From contig OY725495.1 in NCBI GenBank assembly GCA_963281255.1, positions 1,054,001-1,118,000 of the forward strand: a stretch of DNA of 64,000 nucleotides. The letters run 5' to 3'. Below, piece by piece: positions 44,031-54,304 of the stretch; position 1 is the stretch's first letter; every line of letters begins with the position of its first letter. The stretch comes from Aphrocallistes beatrix (lineage: Eukaryota > Porifera > Hexactinellida > Sceptrulophora > Aphrocallistidae). The notes below the pieces were generated by a model. It was not told the origin of the DNA. It searched no databases and saw only the letters and a list, made by a program, of their open reading frames with translations. The position numbers were made by a program, and so were the translations under genes.

Positions 44031-44704
44031 GGGGCGCCTGCATTAGTTCGAATTTGGACAGTTGGCATTAGATCGACAATAATTTCAGACAGTTGGCATT
44101 AGTTCGACAGTAATTTCAGACAGTTGGCATTAGTTCGACAGTAATTTCAGACAGTTGGCATTAGTTCGACAGTAATTTCAGATAGTTGGCATTAGTTCGA
44201 CAATAATTTCAGACAGTTGGCATTAGTTCGACAATAATTTCAGACAGTTGGCATTAGTTCGACAATAATTTCAGACAGTTGGCATTAGTTCGACAATAAT
44301 TTCAGACAGTTGGCATTAGTTCGAATTCTGTATGTAGTCGTTAGTTCTATATGATCAATTCTTGATTTTTGTTCATTGTTATGCTTCCAAACCTCGCAAA
44401 ATTAAAATGCCACTTTCACGGTCAATTTGACATTGTTTCAAACTTAAAATGCCTACTTTCACGGTCATTTTGACATTGTTTCAAACTTAAAATGCCTACT
44501 TTCACTTTCTGCGATTATTTTCTCCGCAACCATATTTCTGTTAACGAATGTCTACTCTCTATAAAATAGAGTAGAACTAATGACAGGTCTCCTAATTATG
44601 AGTAGAACTAATGCCAACTGTCTGAAATTATTGTCGAACTAATGCCAACTGTCCAAATTCGAACTAATGCCAACTGTCCAAATTCGAACTAATGCAGCGG
44701 CCCC
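44031..44704. mobile_element. GGGG-ended element with 8-bp TSD and subterminal tandem array
   Basis: Starts GGGGCGCCTGCATTAGTTCG, ends with the inverse of GGGGCCGCTGCATTAGTTCG. GTTTTGAG directly precedes (44023-44030) and follows (44705-44712), a perfect 8-bp target duplication, as for hAT-like insertion. The left subterminal part holds nine copies of a 31-bp unit built on the terminal word 'cagttggcattagttcga'; the right end has a shorter inverse array. A central part has a second direct repeat ('cctactttcacggtca'). No coding capacity. Confidence 0.88.
44057..44330 (+). repeat. 31-bp tandem array, nine units
   Basis: Unit 'cagttggcattagttcga' plus 'caataatttcaga', alternating 'cagtaattt' and 'caataattt' subtypes. 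The unit repeats part of the element's terminal inverted repeat. No variable spacers. Confidence 0.95.
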
Positions 44705-45489
44705 GTTTTGAGCTATGGGTTGATTTTAAGAATGTGACCAAAACACTAAATTGTCGCATAACTCTATAGTCTGTGAATTTAGAAGTTTAAATTGCATTAT
44801 TCCTAGTTCATACAGGTTGCAGGATATGGCTCAAACTGATCAAAATGCTTTACCATAGCAACGTAGGAATGTAGCAACATTCCATTGAAAAATTATAAAT
44901 TTTTCAAATCAACTCGTATTAATCTTAGTTCTACACAAAAATTCTACATTAATAACATTTAGAAGTAGGCTTAAAACAGCTTAGAAAATCGCTAAAATTG
45001 TCCTTGGAATGACATGTTGCGCAATGATATGATGACTAATCGAAATTTTGACAATGGATATATGTACTTTGATGCCATGTTTATATATACTGGTAATACA
45101 TTCTTAATGCCTATTCTACATGGTTAACGATTTTAGGCTAATCGTGTATTAATCCATTCGGCTATTATCGCATCCTTGGTTATTTTACTGTGAGGCATTA
45201 TTCGAGTAGGCTATGCTTGAGCCTATCCCTCATTTATAACATTCAAATTATCCCAGTACCTTGCTAACATGAAATTTGTCCTTTTTCCAATTATGACATA
45301 TTTTAGTCTATTATTATACTTAATTTTTCATTCTCGCAATTCGATATCTACATGCGGGTGAATGTTTTTAATGCCTCTACAAATCTGTGCCTACCTATGG
45401 CATACTTAATATACGGCTATATATGTCACCGAGAAGGCCATAAAACGAAGAGGCCAGTTTTAACAATGTCGAAATTTAATTAGACCAAT

Positions 45490-46615
45490 AAATCAAAAAC
45501 CGCTTCCGATAGACATTTGAAATGTATTATTACCATATACAAACATTATATCAGAGTATCCAATTCCGCTATCAAAAATTTGATATGTCATCATGTGATT
45601 GTGCAATAGGCTCTTTTTAGAGCGGAAAATGTTGCTGTTCCAGCTCATATTAAACGTCGTTATCTGCATTTCTAATGCTTGATTTTATGGTAGAGCAACA
45701 ATAGGAAGACCTCAAGCCAAAAAATCTGAAAATTTTAGAATGTCTATGCATTCCTCAGTTGCTATGGAAACAAAAAATTACATGTTTAAGCCATAACTCG
45801 AAAAGTATAGATCGTAGACACTAAGAAATTATGTTATTTAATCCGTAAACTATTACTTCCTATATGAGAATAATACTATTCACATGCCTATTTTCGAGTT
45901 ATCTAAGATTATGTCACATCTCATTACTTCTCTATAGATCATGATAAAATCCTAGATAACTCAGAACTTGAAAATAGACAAGCTTAACAAGCAGGCGAAC
46001 GAATTTTTAAAATATTCCCTATCAAAAACCCTTCGAATCTCCACTGGTTCCCATCAAAAAATGCCCTTCAATCGACCCTTCATTATTTATTTCACAAAAT
46101 AAATACTATTTCAGTTTTGAAAATTATTCCGCTTTCCCAATTCAATTTAATGAATACTTTGAAATTATATCTAATGCCAACACAAGAAATTCGACCTAAT
46201 GCATACATTGAAAATTCGATCTAAAGCCAACACAAGAAATTCGATCTAATGCCAGCATAGAAATTCGATCTTGTGCATGTTTCAAGAATTCGATATAATG
46301 CCAACATAGGAAATTCGATCTAATGCCAGCATTGAAATTCGATCTTGTGCAGCGTCCCCGTCTACGATCTATACCTTTCGAGTTATGGCTTAAACATGGA
46401 TTTTTTGTTTCCATAGCAACTGAAGAATGCATAGACATTCTAACTAAAATTTTCAGATTTTATCAAGTATTAGAAATGCAGATAACGATGTTTAATATGA
46501 GCTAGAACAGCAACATTTCCGCTCTAAAAAGAGTCTATTCCGCAATCACATGATGACATCAAATTTTTCAAATTTTTGACAGCGGAATTGGATACTCTGA
46601 TATAATGTGTGAAGT
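45490..46615. repeat. Fold-back element (family D variant), interrupted
   Basis: The left arm ('ggatactctgatat' inverse at 45545, 'gagcggaaaatgttgctg', 'cattcctcagttgctatgg', 'taagccataactcg') is mirrored by 'cgagttatggcttaaac', 'ccatagcaactgaagaatg', 'cagcaacatttccgctc', 'ggatactctgatataatg'. The axis region (near 45930) has been split from the right arm by foreign DNA ending at 46366. Confidence 0.8.
45990..46366. mobile_element. Degenerate GGGG-ended element with ~30-bp repeats
   Basis: The right end 'gtgcagcgtcccc' (46354-46366) matches the ends 'atgcagcggcccc' (44 kb) and 'atgctgcgtcccc' (58 kb). Inside, 'aaattcgatctaatgccaac' variants recur at 46165-46345 about every 30-40 bp. The left boundary is uncertain. 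Confidence 0.6.
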
Positions 46616-46760
46616 TACGGTATATGCTGCGGTGTTGTGGCTATCCATGGACTCAAACTATCTATTTTTCAGTAATCTAGTATATTCATAAGCATATGTT
46701 AGACTATTACGCGAAAGTCAGGCCACAGAAATCAAATTAAAATGAAATAAAATACTTCTG

Positions 46761-47435
46761 CTAGTCAGCTACATGATTTTGTTCGCCGCAGCAAGAACGT
46801 TTTACAAAATGTGAAACCTTCAAAGATTTCTTTGCCCTATTGTCTAAATTAGGTATGTCCCACTTTTCGATACTCAGGTCTGTTAGCCGGTGGCTGCCCA
46901 TTGTTGTCCTTAAATAGTTTTCACTCGTTTGAGTGTAGAACAAGATCTCTCAGAATGTGCACTGCTAACACCAATGGTTATTGCGATTCGTAGGGCCTTT
47001 ACTAAGTTTGGAAAGGCATTTTCTAGAGGTAAAAGCTTCAGTAATAAGCTATTGATACTTTCTAATTTGAATACTGTCATTGCACGCTTTGCGAGCTTTG
47101 ATTCAAGATTCAAATGATGGGGATCAATGCTATAAGTTGGCTGCTAATAGGAGCATAAGATTGAGTTCCATCAGTGATTTTAATTGCGAAGAAATTGTAT
47201 CATGATAACAACTATTAGATACAAGACATTGCCGTTTCGCTTGAAAATCCAAGAGAGTTAATTGTAACCCAGATTTGAGGTTGGACATTGTGACTAAAAT
47301 TGTGAAAAAGAAGTTGAAATTATCGAATTAAGAATAGACTTACGTACACCTATTTCAGATCTTAGCTACACGGGGACAATTTCCATTAACCCGGGCCTCT
47401 ATCCGGGCACAGGTCCGGGTGTAGTTCCGCCACTG
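46761..47435 (-). pseudogene. hAT transposase C-terminal remnant (ZMYM/TTF type)
   Basis: Minus strand: NLESKLAKRAMTVFKLESI, ALRIAITIGVSSAHSERSCS, TLKRVKT, then in another frame YLRTTMGSHRLTDLSIEKWD. SAHSERSCSTLKRVKTYLRTTM is the hAT dimerisation motif, broken by a frameshift near 46915. The terminus at 47435 reads, on the minus strand, CAGTGGCGGAACTACACC, a hAT-type end. The catalytic core is deleted. Confidence 0.8.
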
Positions 47436-48245
47436 CTAACCGGTAGATTTTAGCCCATCAAAATGTATTATTAGCTGATATAAAATCACCCAAATATCTC
47501 AATACAGAGAAACACTCTAGTATGTATTTTGTATGGAAAAGGTGTGGAATATTGTTTCGCATTTTTTGCAGAGGGATAAAAATGTCACTTAGATCTTAGA
47601 ACTTAATCATAGACTCATTTTACCTATTACCTACATGCCAATTGTCATCATACCGATACGAAACGGGGATATGGGGGATTTATTCCCCCATAATGTAAAT
47701 TAGGTGAATTATCCCCTCCACGAATAATGCTCAATCTCTTATTTAGAGTACAATTTTGCTATTGAAATTCTTCAATACTACTTATTTCATAGGCATAGGT
47801 TCCGGTTGTGTTGGTAGGGGACAATAGACCCCTACAAATCAATATATTTTTGAAAGTTAATATTTTCTATTAATGGTTATACAAATTGTGTGGAAAGGCC
47901 ATACCAATCCTGAATCCATCCCTATTTGGCCCTTCCAATCCATGTCTTCCGTACGTTAGAATGATTCACACAACACGTTATCAGACAGCGAAACATTAGA
48001 AATGCGAAGCTTTGCTCATCTCGATAAAGAACTCCTGATGATCACAAGTTGAATGCCACGAATTATAATGTCACAAATTGTTACTTCCCTTCGGGTGACC
48101 GATATTTCGAGGGTTTATACACTCAGACTGTAGTTAATATTCATTTTATCCCTTAGCCTTCTTATTCAAAACAGTGTTTGTGATTATGTTTAATCTAGTT
48201 GGTTATTGTATTTCTCTGATATTTAATTACATTATGTTTTTATAG
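47436..48245. other. Intron 6, distal part
   Basis: No element with defined ends; 'cataccgatacgaaacgggg' / 'gggggatttattcccccat' near 47650-47695 is a small GC patch. Ends with 'tgtttttatag' before exon 7. Confidence 0.4.
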
Positions 48246-50726
48246 TCTTTAGCTCAAGAAATCCTTGTGAGATATCATCCTGATAAAGGTCCTTTTCCAA
48301 TGATAGCCGATATATGTTTTATTACTTGTAGACCTGGACTCATAGCTAGTAACAAAGAGCAAGTTAAGAGTTTAAAGAAAGCTATTTATGAAGTTGCTTC
48401 ACATCTTCATGTTGGACAGACAAGTAATCAAGTGACCTACAAGCCTAAAGAATCCCCAAAACATGCTAACGCTTTTATTAATCAAAAGGTACCTGATATT
48501 TATGCACGTTTAGAGAAAAATATCAAGTCGAAAGCTAATGAGATGAAAGCAGCTAATAAGCCACCTTTTTTAAATATTGAAAATGTATGGGTCATGATCG
48601 GAAAAGAAATCTTCAAAGAGAAAGATCTATTGCAGGATGGACTTGAATATCTTCACCACCTAGGTGTTATACTAAATTTTGAAACAACTCGGCTCAAAGA
48701 TTTATATTTTTTAGACCCACAATGGTTATCTAAAAGTATGGCTATCCTAATTCGTGATCATCACATTCGGCCCACACCAGAGAGGAGCGAAGACCAAGAA
48801 AATACTACTGAGCAATTTTTATCACAGCTCCTTGATACAGGAATAGTAGAAAGTACAAAACTCCAGACTTACTTGAATTCTAAAAACACACAGCTCTCAG
48901 ATTGGATTGAAATTTATGTAGAACTTTTAGAGAAATTTGAGGTAGTTTTGAGAATTGACAACGATCAGATCTTAGTTCCATCATTCTTACCCGATTCCCA
49001 CATTTATACAGAAAAACCAAATATAAATTTTATGAATCTAAATGATCAAAACATTGAGACTGAATACTACCATTTGGACAGATTATGGTTCTTGGACCAT
49101 ATTCCATATGGGTTCTGGGCTCGCTTCATTTCTAGGCTGAGAGGAGATGACACTATTCAAGACTTATTTAATACTCGTGGTTCTGATGCAAATAAAAATG
49201 TGAAATATTGTCTATCTAAATCCACCTTTGAAATTCATTACAAAAACTGTACATTACTTGAAGTATTAATGGATGAGTCTAGTACAATAAATCGTTATGA
49301 TAAAGTTCCGGGTTTAGTGAAGCATTATTACCAGATTCGAGTGCATCTAAACTTAATTGTCTGGTCAGTATTAACTATTGACAAGAAAAAAGGATTGGAA
49401 CGCTCTTGTGAAGCCAGTGAACCTAAACAGGTGGATATTATTGATAACGTTAAGGAAGTCCTTCCCTTAGCTGCCATTTTGTTACATACACTCTCAAATC
49501 ACTACAAAACACTTCTGAGTAATTGGTATAAAAATATGCAAAATTTTGTTTCTACAGAAGATAGCAAAAGGGACCCCCTAATTTTCTACACTCCTTGCCA
49601 AAAATGTTCCCGTGGGAAAGAAGATGGAGATGAAAAAGAAAATTCTCTAAGGGAGATAAGTGATATTAGTGGGAACTATATCTATTATGGTAGAAAGAAA
49701 GTGAATATTTTTTCTTCGGAAGATTGTGTAAAAACAGTTTATGGCGGAGAAAGGAAATATTGTTTATTACATAACTGGGCTAGATTTGAAATTACTTGTC
49801 CAGATCTTTTTTTTGTGCATATGCGGACCAAAATTGCTCAAGAAGCAGCTAAAGTTGAAATCTTTTACAGAGATATATTAGGAGTAGGCGGATTTGGTCT
49901 AGTTTGTAAAGGCTCTCTCACTTCTGTCGAAGGCAGAGTTGATGGCTTGAGTACAGCTGTTTATTCCGAGAACAAGGAGAGCAGTGATGATTCAGACTCT
50001 GATGTCATTGAGGAAGAAACAAAAAGTAGAAGTGATACAGATGACAAATTTGGTGATATTGAAGGTTCTTTTTGTTCGGAAAGAGATGATACCATGGGCT
50101 TCACTAACGTTCTTGAAATTGATGGGCAGCAGATGCCATGCAATACTAAAGAGGTTGCACTAAAGTTCTTAGTAAAACATCCTGAGCAGAAGGCAGAGAA
50201 CTTCCATCATTTTTTAAGTGAAGACAAATACACAGATCCGGAGCTTCTAGAAATGCATACTGCAATTCTTAACGAAATGTCATTTTGTATTAATTTGAAA
50301 CATCCTAATGTGGTTGAATTACTGAGTGTTAGTTTTAGTACATTTTTCTACTTAATTTTCGAATTAGCACCGTATGGAAGCATGAAAAATGTTATCGAGA
50401 AATATATGGAGCGTGAAATGTATATTAAATATGAAGTTATCTTGAAATCACTTGAAGAGATATGTGTTGGACTTAAATATCTCCATGAAAAAATAAAGAT
50501 AATTCATATGGACATGAAACCTGACAATATATTAGTATGGAGTTACCCTATACCTGATGGTGCGGATGGTGTGATTAAACCTACAAAAGTTCATCTGAAG
50601 ATTGCTGATTATGGATTAGTTTATATCTTTTCGAACATGGGGAATAAATTACGAGCTCCAATGGGAACCCCTGGATATATGGCGCCTGAAGTTTTATCTA
50701 AAACAACGCTATCCATCCAACCAACG
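48246..50726 (+). CDS. LRRK-like gene exon 7 (COR domain and kinase N- and part of C-lobe)
   Basis: Residues 1350-2176, 2.48 kb uninterrupted. SLAQEILVRYHP finishes Roc; ADICFITCRPGL, LGVILNFE and LKDLYFLDPQWLSKSMAIL are typical of COR. The kinase starts around 1890: glycine loop GVGGFGLV (1895), ATP lysine in EVALKFL (K1989), alphaC glutamate in LNEMSF, hinge FELAPYGSM, catalytic loop IIHMDMKPDNILVWS (D2105, with Met in place of the HRD Arg), DYG (2137), activation loop end GTPGYMAPEV. The glycine loop and lysine are 94 residues apart instead of about 20, because of an acidic Ser/Asp/Glu insert (about 1910-1985). Donor 'acg|gtaaga', phase 0. Confidence 0.92.
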
Positions 50727-51660
50727 GTAAGATTTGTAATTTGTTTATACCAGGTCTGAAGGCCTCAGATAGAGACTGTTGTATTAATATATTCCGAATA
50801 ATCTGATTGTTATAAGGTAAAGTCCATAGAATTCGGGGATTTGCAATCTAAAATTTTCACTACAATACTTATGAGATATACGAAAGCATATGATAGATCA
50901 GCCCAGATCAAAACAATAATAAATATTTGGTATATTTACGAATAATAATTACAACCGATGGACCTTGGGTTCTCAACCTGTGATATCCGCAAACGTGAAG
51001 TTTTTTTGAAGGGGTACGCCAAGCGACCTCCAAAATAATACGCGTAAATACAGTAATTCTGTCAACTAACAAATACGGTACGAGATCTGTTAAAAATAAA
51101 CTACAGTTGTAACACTATTTAATTAGGTTCATTGATCTGGTTAATACATATGTCAGTTCTTGGTCCTAATCTCCGCCCCTAAATGCCTCCTTGGCAGGTT
51201 GGATTCCTTATAAATGTTTCTCGAACAGGGACAAAGGTTAATCAATGGCTATGTTAAAGCTATTTGCGAGAAATAGCTTTTAGTTTTCACTTGTGATACT
51301 GACCATTTACTCATTACAATAATTTCTACAATTTATGATACATTTCTTTACTTTGTTCAAATCTTGTTCTTCTCGTTATTATTAAATTCATTCAAAATTT
51401 ATTAAAAGATAATTAATAATCCAATAATCAATGCGAATTTTCCGGCGACTAATTTCTCGAAAATATCCGAATACTCCCAATTCCGCGTGTAGAATTTCTT
51501 TTGTATATATATATTTCAACGAAATTCCACCACTTCTGTTTTTTTAATACGTATATTCACAGTTTAACAATCAATGCAAATTAAAACAAATGTTATAGAG
51601 TGTCTCATTCTAAGTTGACTAATTCACGAATTAATGAATAATTCGAATAATTCATAATTC
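50727..51660. other. Intron 7, proximal part
   Basis: AT-rich, no element or coding signal recognised apart from a short (TA)n near 51505. Confidence 0.45.
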
Positions 51661-51663
51661 ATC

Positions 51664-51792
51664 AGGGCATGCCTAATTTCCGGGACGGGATGGATCAAGA
51701 CACCTATTTTCCGGGACGGGACGGATTAAGATGCCTAATATCCGGGACGGGACGGATTAAGATGCCTAATATCCGGGACGGGACAAAAATAC
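51664..51792 (+). repeat. Subterminal array of a GGGCATGCC-ended element (~31-bp units)
   Basis: Starts 'gggcatgcctaatttccg' and repeats 'cctaatatccgggacgggac' plus 'ggattaagatg' four times. The first unit equals the terminus of the element at 51958, so this is one end (or a solo end) of the same family. A frame that translates as repeated DGMDQD/GRDGL is an artefact of the array. Confidence 0.85.
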
Positions 51793-51872
51793 TTAATTAT
51801 ACAGTTGAGTTGATTCAGTGTATTGTGAAATCGATTAATCGCGACAACTGCTTAAATCTCAAGGTATAGAAT

Positions 51873-52185
51873 CAGGGGCGGTCACAGGAATTTTCCAAAC
51901 CGGGGCGAGGGGGGCCAAAGGAAAAAATCCAGGGGTTATGATTTTGGCTTAGAAGGGGGCATGCCTAATTACCGGGATGGGACGGGACCATCAGGTACCT
52001 AATTTTCGGGACGGGACGAGTCTAGATGCCTAATCTCCGGAACGGGACGGGTTAAGATACCTAATTTCCGGGACGGGATTCCGTCCCGGAAATTAGGCAT
52101 GCCCCTTAGATGGTCGAATGAAATCCGGGGCCGCAGAATCAAACTCTGGAAAATGCCCCGAATGCCCCCCCCTGGGAACGCCCCT
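51873..52185. mobile_element. hAT-type MITE, CAGGGGCG ends, with a nested element
   Basis: Left CAGGGGCGGTCACAGG, right the inverse of CAGGGGCGTTCCCAGG. Flanks share 'tagaat' (left tatagaat, right agtagaat), possibly a decayed 8-bp duplication. The interior is split by 51958-52107. Confidence 0.7.
51957..52107. mobile_element. GGGGCATGCC-ended short element with ~30-bp repeats, nested
   Basis: Left GGGGCATGCCTAATTACCGG, right the inverse of GGGGCATGCCTAATTTCCGG. Interior consists of four 'cctaatttccgggacggga' units. Flanks CTTAGAAG and CTTAGATG are a 7/8 match, a likely 8-bp target duplication. Confidence 0.75.
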
Positions 52186-52486
52186 GAGTAGAATAGTTTT
52201 TATACATATAATTTAGTATTAAATACTATTGGTTAATTGGGAATTCTGCTTAATCGGGACAAAATATCTCGACCCAATGTGTTCTGATTAAGCAGAGTCA
52301 TTGTACCCTAACAAAGTGTAAGTCTAACCAAGTTTTGTGTATATTAATTGCATTTGTTGCAAATCCATTTGAAATGTTTGTAGGATAAATATTAGCATAA
52401 TGGATAACATACATAGTTAATAGAATATACTTAGCCTAGTGGATAATGGGTAACTAACAAGTGGATATTAGTGGTAAATAAGAAGT

Positions 52487-52765
52487 TTAACAAAGTTTTG
52501 TGTATATTAAGTGCATTTGTTGCTTATCCATTTGAAATGCGTCACTCATTTTTTTCATGGAAATTTCTACACAAGGGCCTACATGATATTGTTCTTTGCA
52601 GAGGCTACATTTTATCATTGGATTGATAGCTGGCATCCGACAGTTGCAGAATATAGGTATTTCTATTTGGGAATTAATTTTGTTGCCCGTATGTCTTCTC
52701 TCCTTCAATATCGGGAACATCGTAAATTCTCCATTCTCCAAGCATTCCAGTATATAATTACGCAT
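52487..52765 (-). pseudogene. Transposon-derived PHD-like zinc-finger fragment
   Basis: Reads MRNYILECLENGEFTMFPIL, EIPIFCNCRMPAINPMIKCS, LCKEQYHVGPCVEI. The C-x-C, C-x2-C, H-x3-C spacing is a truncated PHD-type finger. From family knowledge, a similar block follows Ulp1-like protease domains in transposon polyproteins of invertebrates; no protease part is visible here. Could instead be a host gene exon, but no splice partners were found. Confidence 0.55.
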
Positions 52766-52769
52766 TAAT

Positions 52770-53349
52770 CTTTGGTCAAAAACATGTTTACTTGGATGTT
52801 TTGAAAAGCAAAAGGAAGTAGCATAAGCAACCGTAAAAACTCGATTGTTTAATTACATTCATTAAATTTAGTGTAATTGACCTGTTTTGTGAGGAAAGTA
52901 ACGAAGAAATTTGCCTCTTGGTTCCTTCATTTACTGTTGAAAATAAACTGTCATAGATAAACACTTCTGGGTGATTTGCGTCAATCGTAGATATTGTTAA
53001 CCAGTAATCAGAGCCAGTGTGGAGAATTTGAATGATATCTCCTGTTTCGATGTTTTAGTTGCCACATAATCCCTTTGCAACTGATTGGAACCCAGTAGCT
53101 CCTAATTTATGATGAAATTGTTTTGCAAGGACACGTTATTCCGAGTCAACGCTGACATTTTTGATGATGCAAAAATCAATCAAAAGCTATCATTCTAGCG
53201 GTTATTTCGTAGTATGATTCAATAAACTGGTCAATTAGATAGAAAATAACCATTATACAGATAAAATACTATATATTTCTTCAAAGTGTATAAATGTAGC
53301 TTAGAGTCAAATAAAATAGTAGTGCTGAAGAAATTTATTGGTATATCAG
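52770..53349. other. Intron 7, middle part
   Basis: No element recognised; minus-strand reading of 52830-53160 may continue the degenerate transposon of 52487-52765 (no clear motif). Ends with TATATCAG (53342-53349), the left target duplication of the hAT element. Confidence 0.4.
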
Positions 53350-54296
53350 CAGGCGTGGCGCCAGGTTTATCGAACAGGGGGGGGGGCAGCCAATTTTATC
53401 GGGGGGCTGTTTTTTTCATTCAATCATATCTAAATACAGAGTATTAACCACTGTTACGGTGCGGAATTCTATTCAACTTCAATTATTTGCTACGGTTGAC
53501 TCGGGTTCATTGATCTTGCTCGTCCCCTTTTTGAAGTTAGACATACCCCCAACGCGAAACACAGACGTGCTTGTGTGAGCGAAATGACGACATGCAAAGC
53601 AGTATATTATGTTGTCCGTCTGGGAGTACTCCAGCCAGTGATTGGATAGATACCAAGAAGCCTGAAACTTGCGGCCGTCTACCTCGAGGTAACTCCTCAG
53701 ACCAGGCTGAATCGGTTCGCAATCCAGATCCTGACTAATGTCAGACGGTCCAGGAACATGAGTATGAATCTTCTTGGAAGCAGGCTGCTCCAATTCGTCG
53801 TGACTGAACATCGCACCCTCTACTGGCTCCACACATGTGATGAGAAATTTTTCCATTTTTATTTATTCAATTCGAATCAAAATTTAGGAGTTGAAATTAA
53901 TATTTATACCAGATGACATTGTGAGCTACAACAATATTGTCCAATATCTATCGCACAACAAGATCGCACAATAATATTGTACAACAATATTGTACAACTG
54001 TCACTAATCGTTATTATTAAATAATGTATACAAAATTATAAATATAAATATTGGTTTTAGATAACTTAATTATTATTCATTAAGAATATCAATAAACCAA
54101 GTTGCTTAATTTCTATTTATCAAACCTGAGAGATACGATGCATGTAATTTGTAATTTGTAAAGAGTTCAGGGTGTACAAAAACCCTCCCAATTTTACTCG
54201 AGAGTGTCCATAAAACCAAGCACCCCCCCAAAGGGGGGGGCAGGATTCGAACCAGGAGGGCAACTGCCCCCCTGCCCCCTTCTGGCACAGCGCCTG
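53350..54296 (-). mobile_element. Internally deleted hAT element with perfect 8-bp target duplication
   Basis: TATATCAG occurs at 53342-53349 and 54297-54304. Ends: CAGGCGTGGCGCCAGG (left) and the inverse of CAGGCGCTGTGCCAG (right), both followed inward by runs of G and 'gcag'. Carries only the N-terminal part of a ZMYM/TTF-type hAT transposase on the minus strand. 947 bp. Confidence 0.92.
53479..53856 (-). pseudogene. hAT transposase N-terminal fragment (TTF-type zinc finger)
   Basis: 125 codons from ATG 53856. FQASWYLSNHWLEYSQTDNI, IYCFACRHFA and GMSNFKKGTSKI are the TTF zinc-finger block of ZMYM1-like hAT transposases (F..SWY..W.EYS...D..YCF.CR.F). The catalytic and dimerisation domains are missing, consistent with internal deletion of the element. 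Confidence 0.85.
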
Positions 54297-54304
54297 TATA
54301 TCAG

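Larger units (their letters stand above)
43520..45225. repeat. Fold-back element (family D) with ~480-bp arms, interrupted at the axis
   Basis: The left arm ('gcctactctaataatgcctc', 'cattaagaatgtattaccag', 'cattgcgcaacaggtcatt', 'cattcctgcgttgctatgg') is mirrored by the right arm ('ccatagcaacgtagga', 'aatgacatgttgcgcaatg', 'ctggtaatacattcttaatg', 'gaggcattattcgagtagg'). The GGGG-ended element 44031-44704 is inserted at the axis. Confidence 0.85.

Noticed and set aside
44057-44330. CRISPR-like regular 31-bp repeat array
   Set aside because: Repeats are contiguous with no unique spacers, the host is a eukaryote, and the array lies inside a transposable element.
51669-51869. Repeat protein with GRDG/DGM motifs
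   Set aside because: Translation of the 31-bp subterminal array, not a gene.
54190-54300. tRNA or tRNA-derived SINE, from a GGTTCGAATCC B-box-like word on the minus strand
   Set aside because: No A box or cloverleaf is visible, and the sequence lies in the right subterminal region of the hAT element with perfect target duplication.
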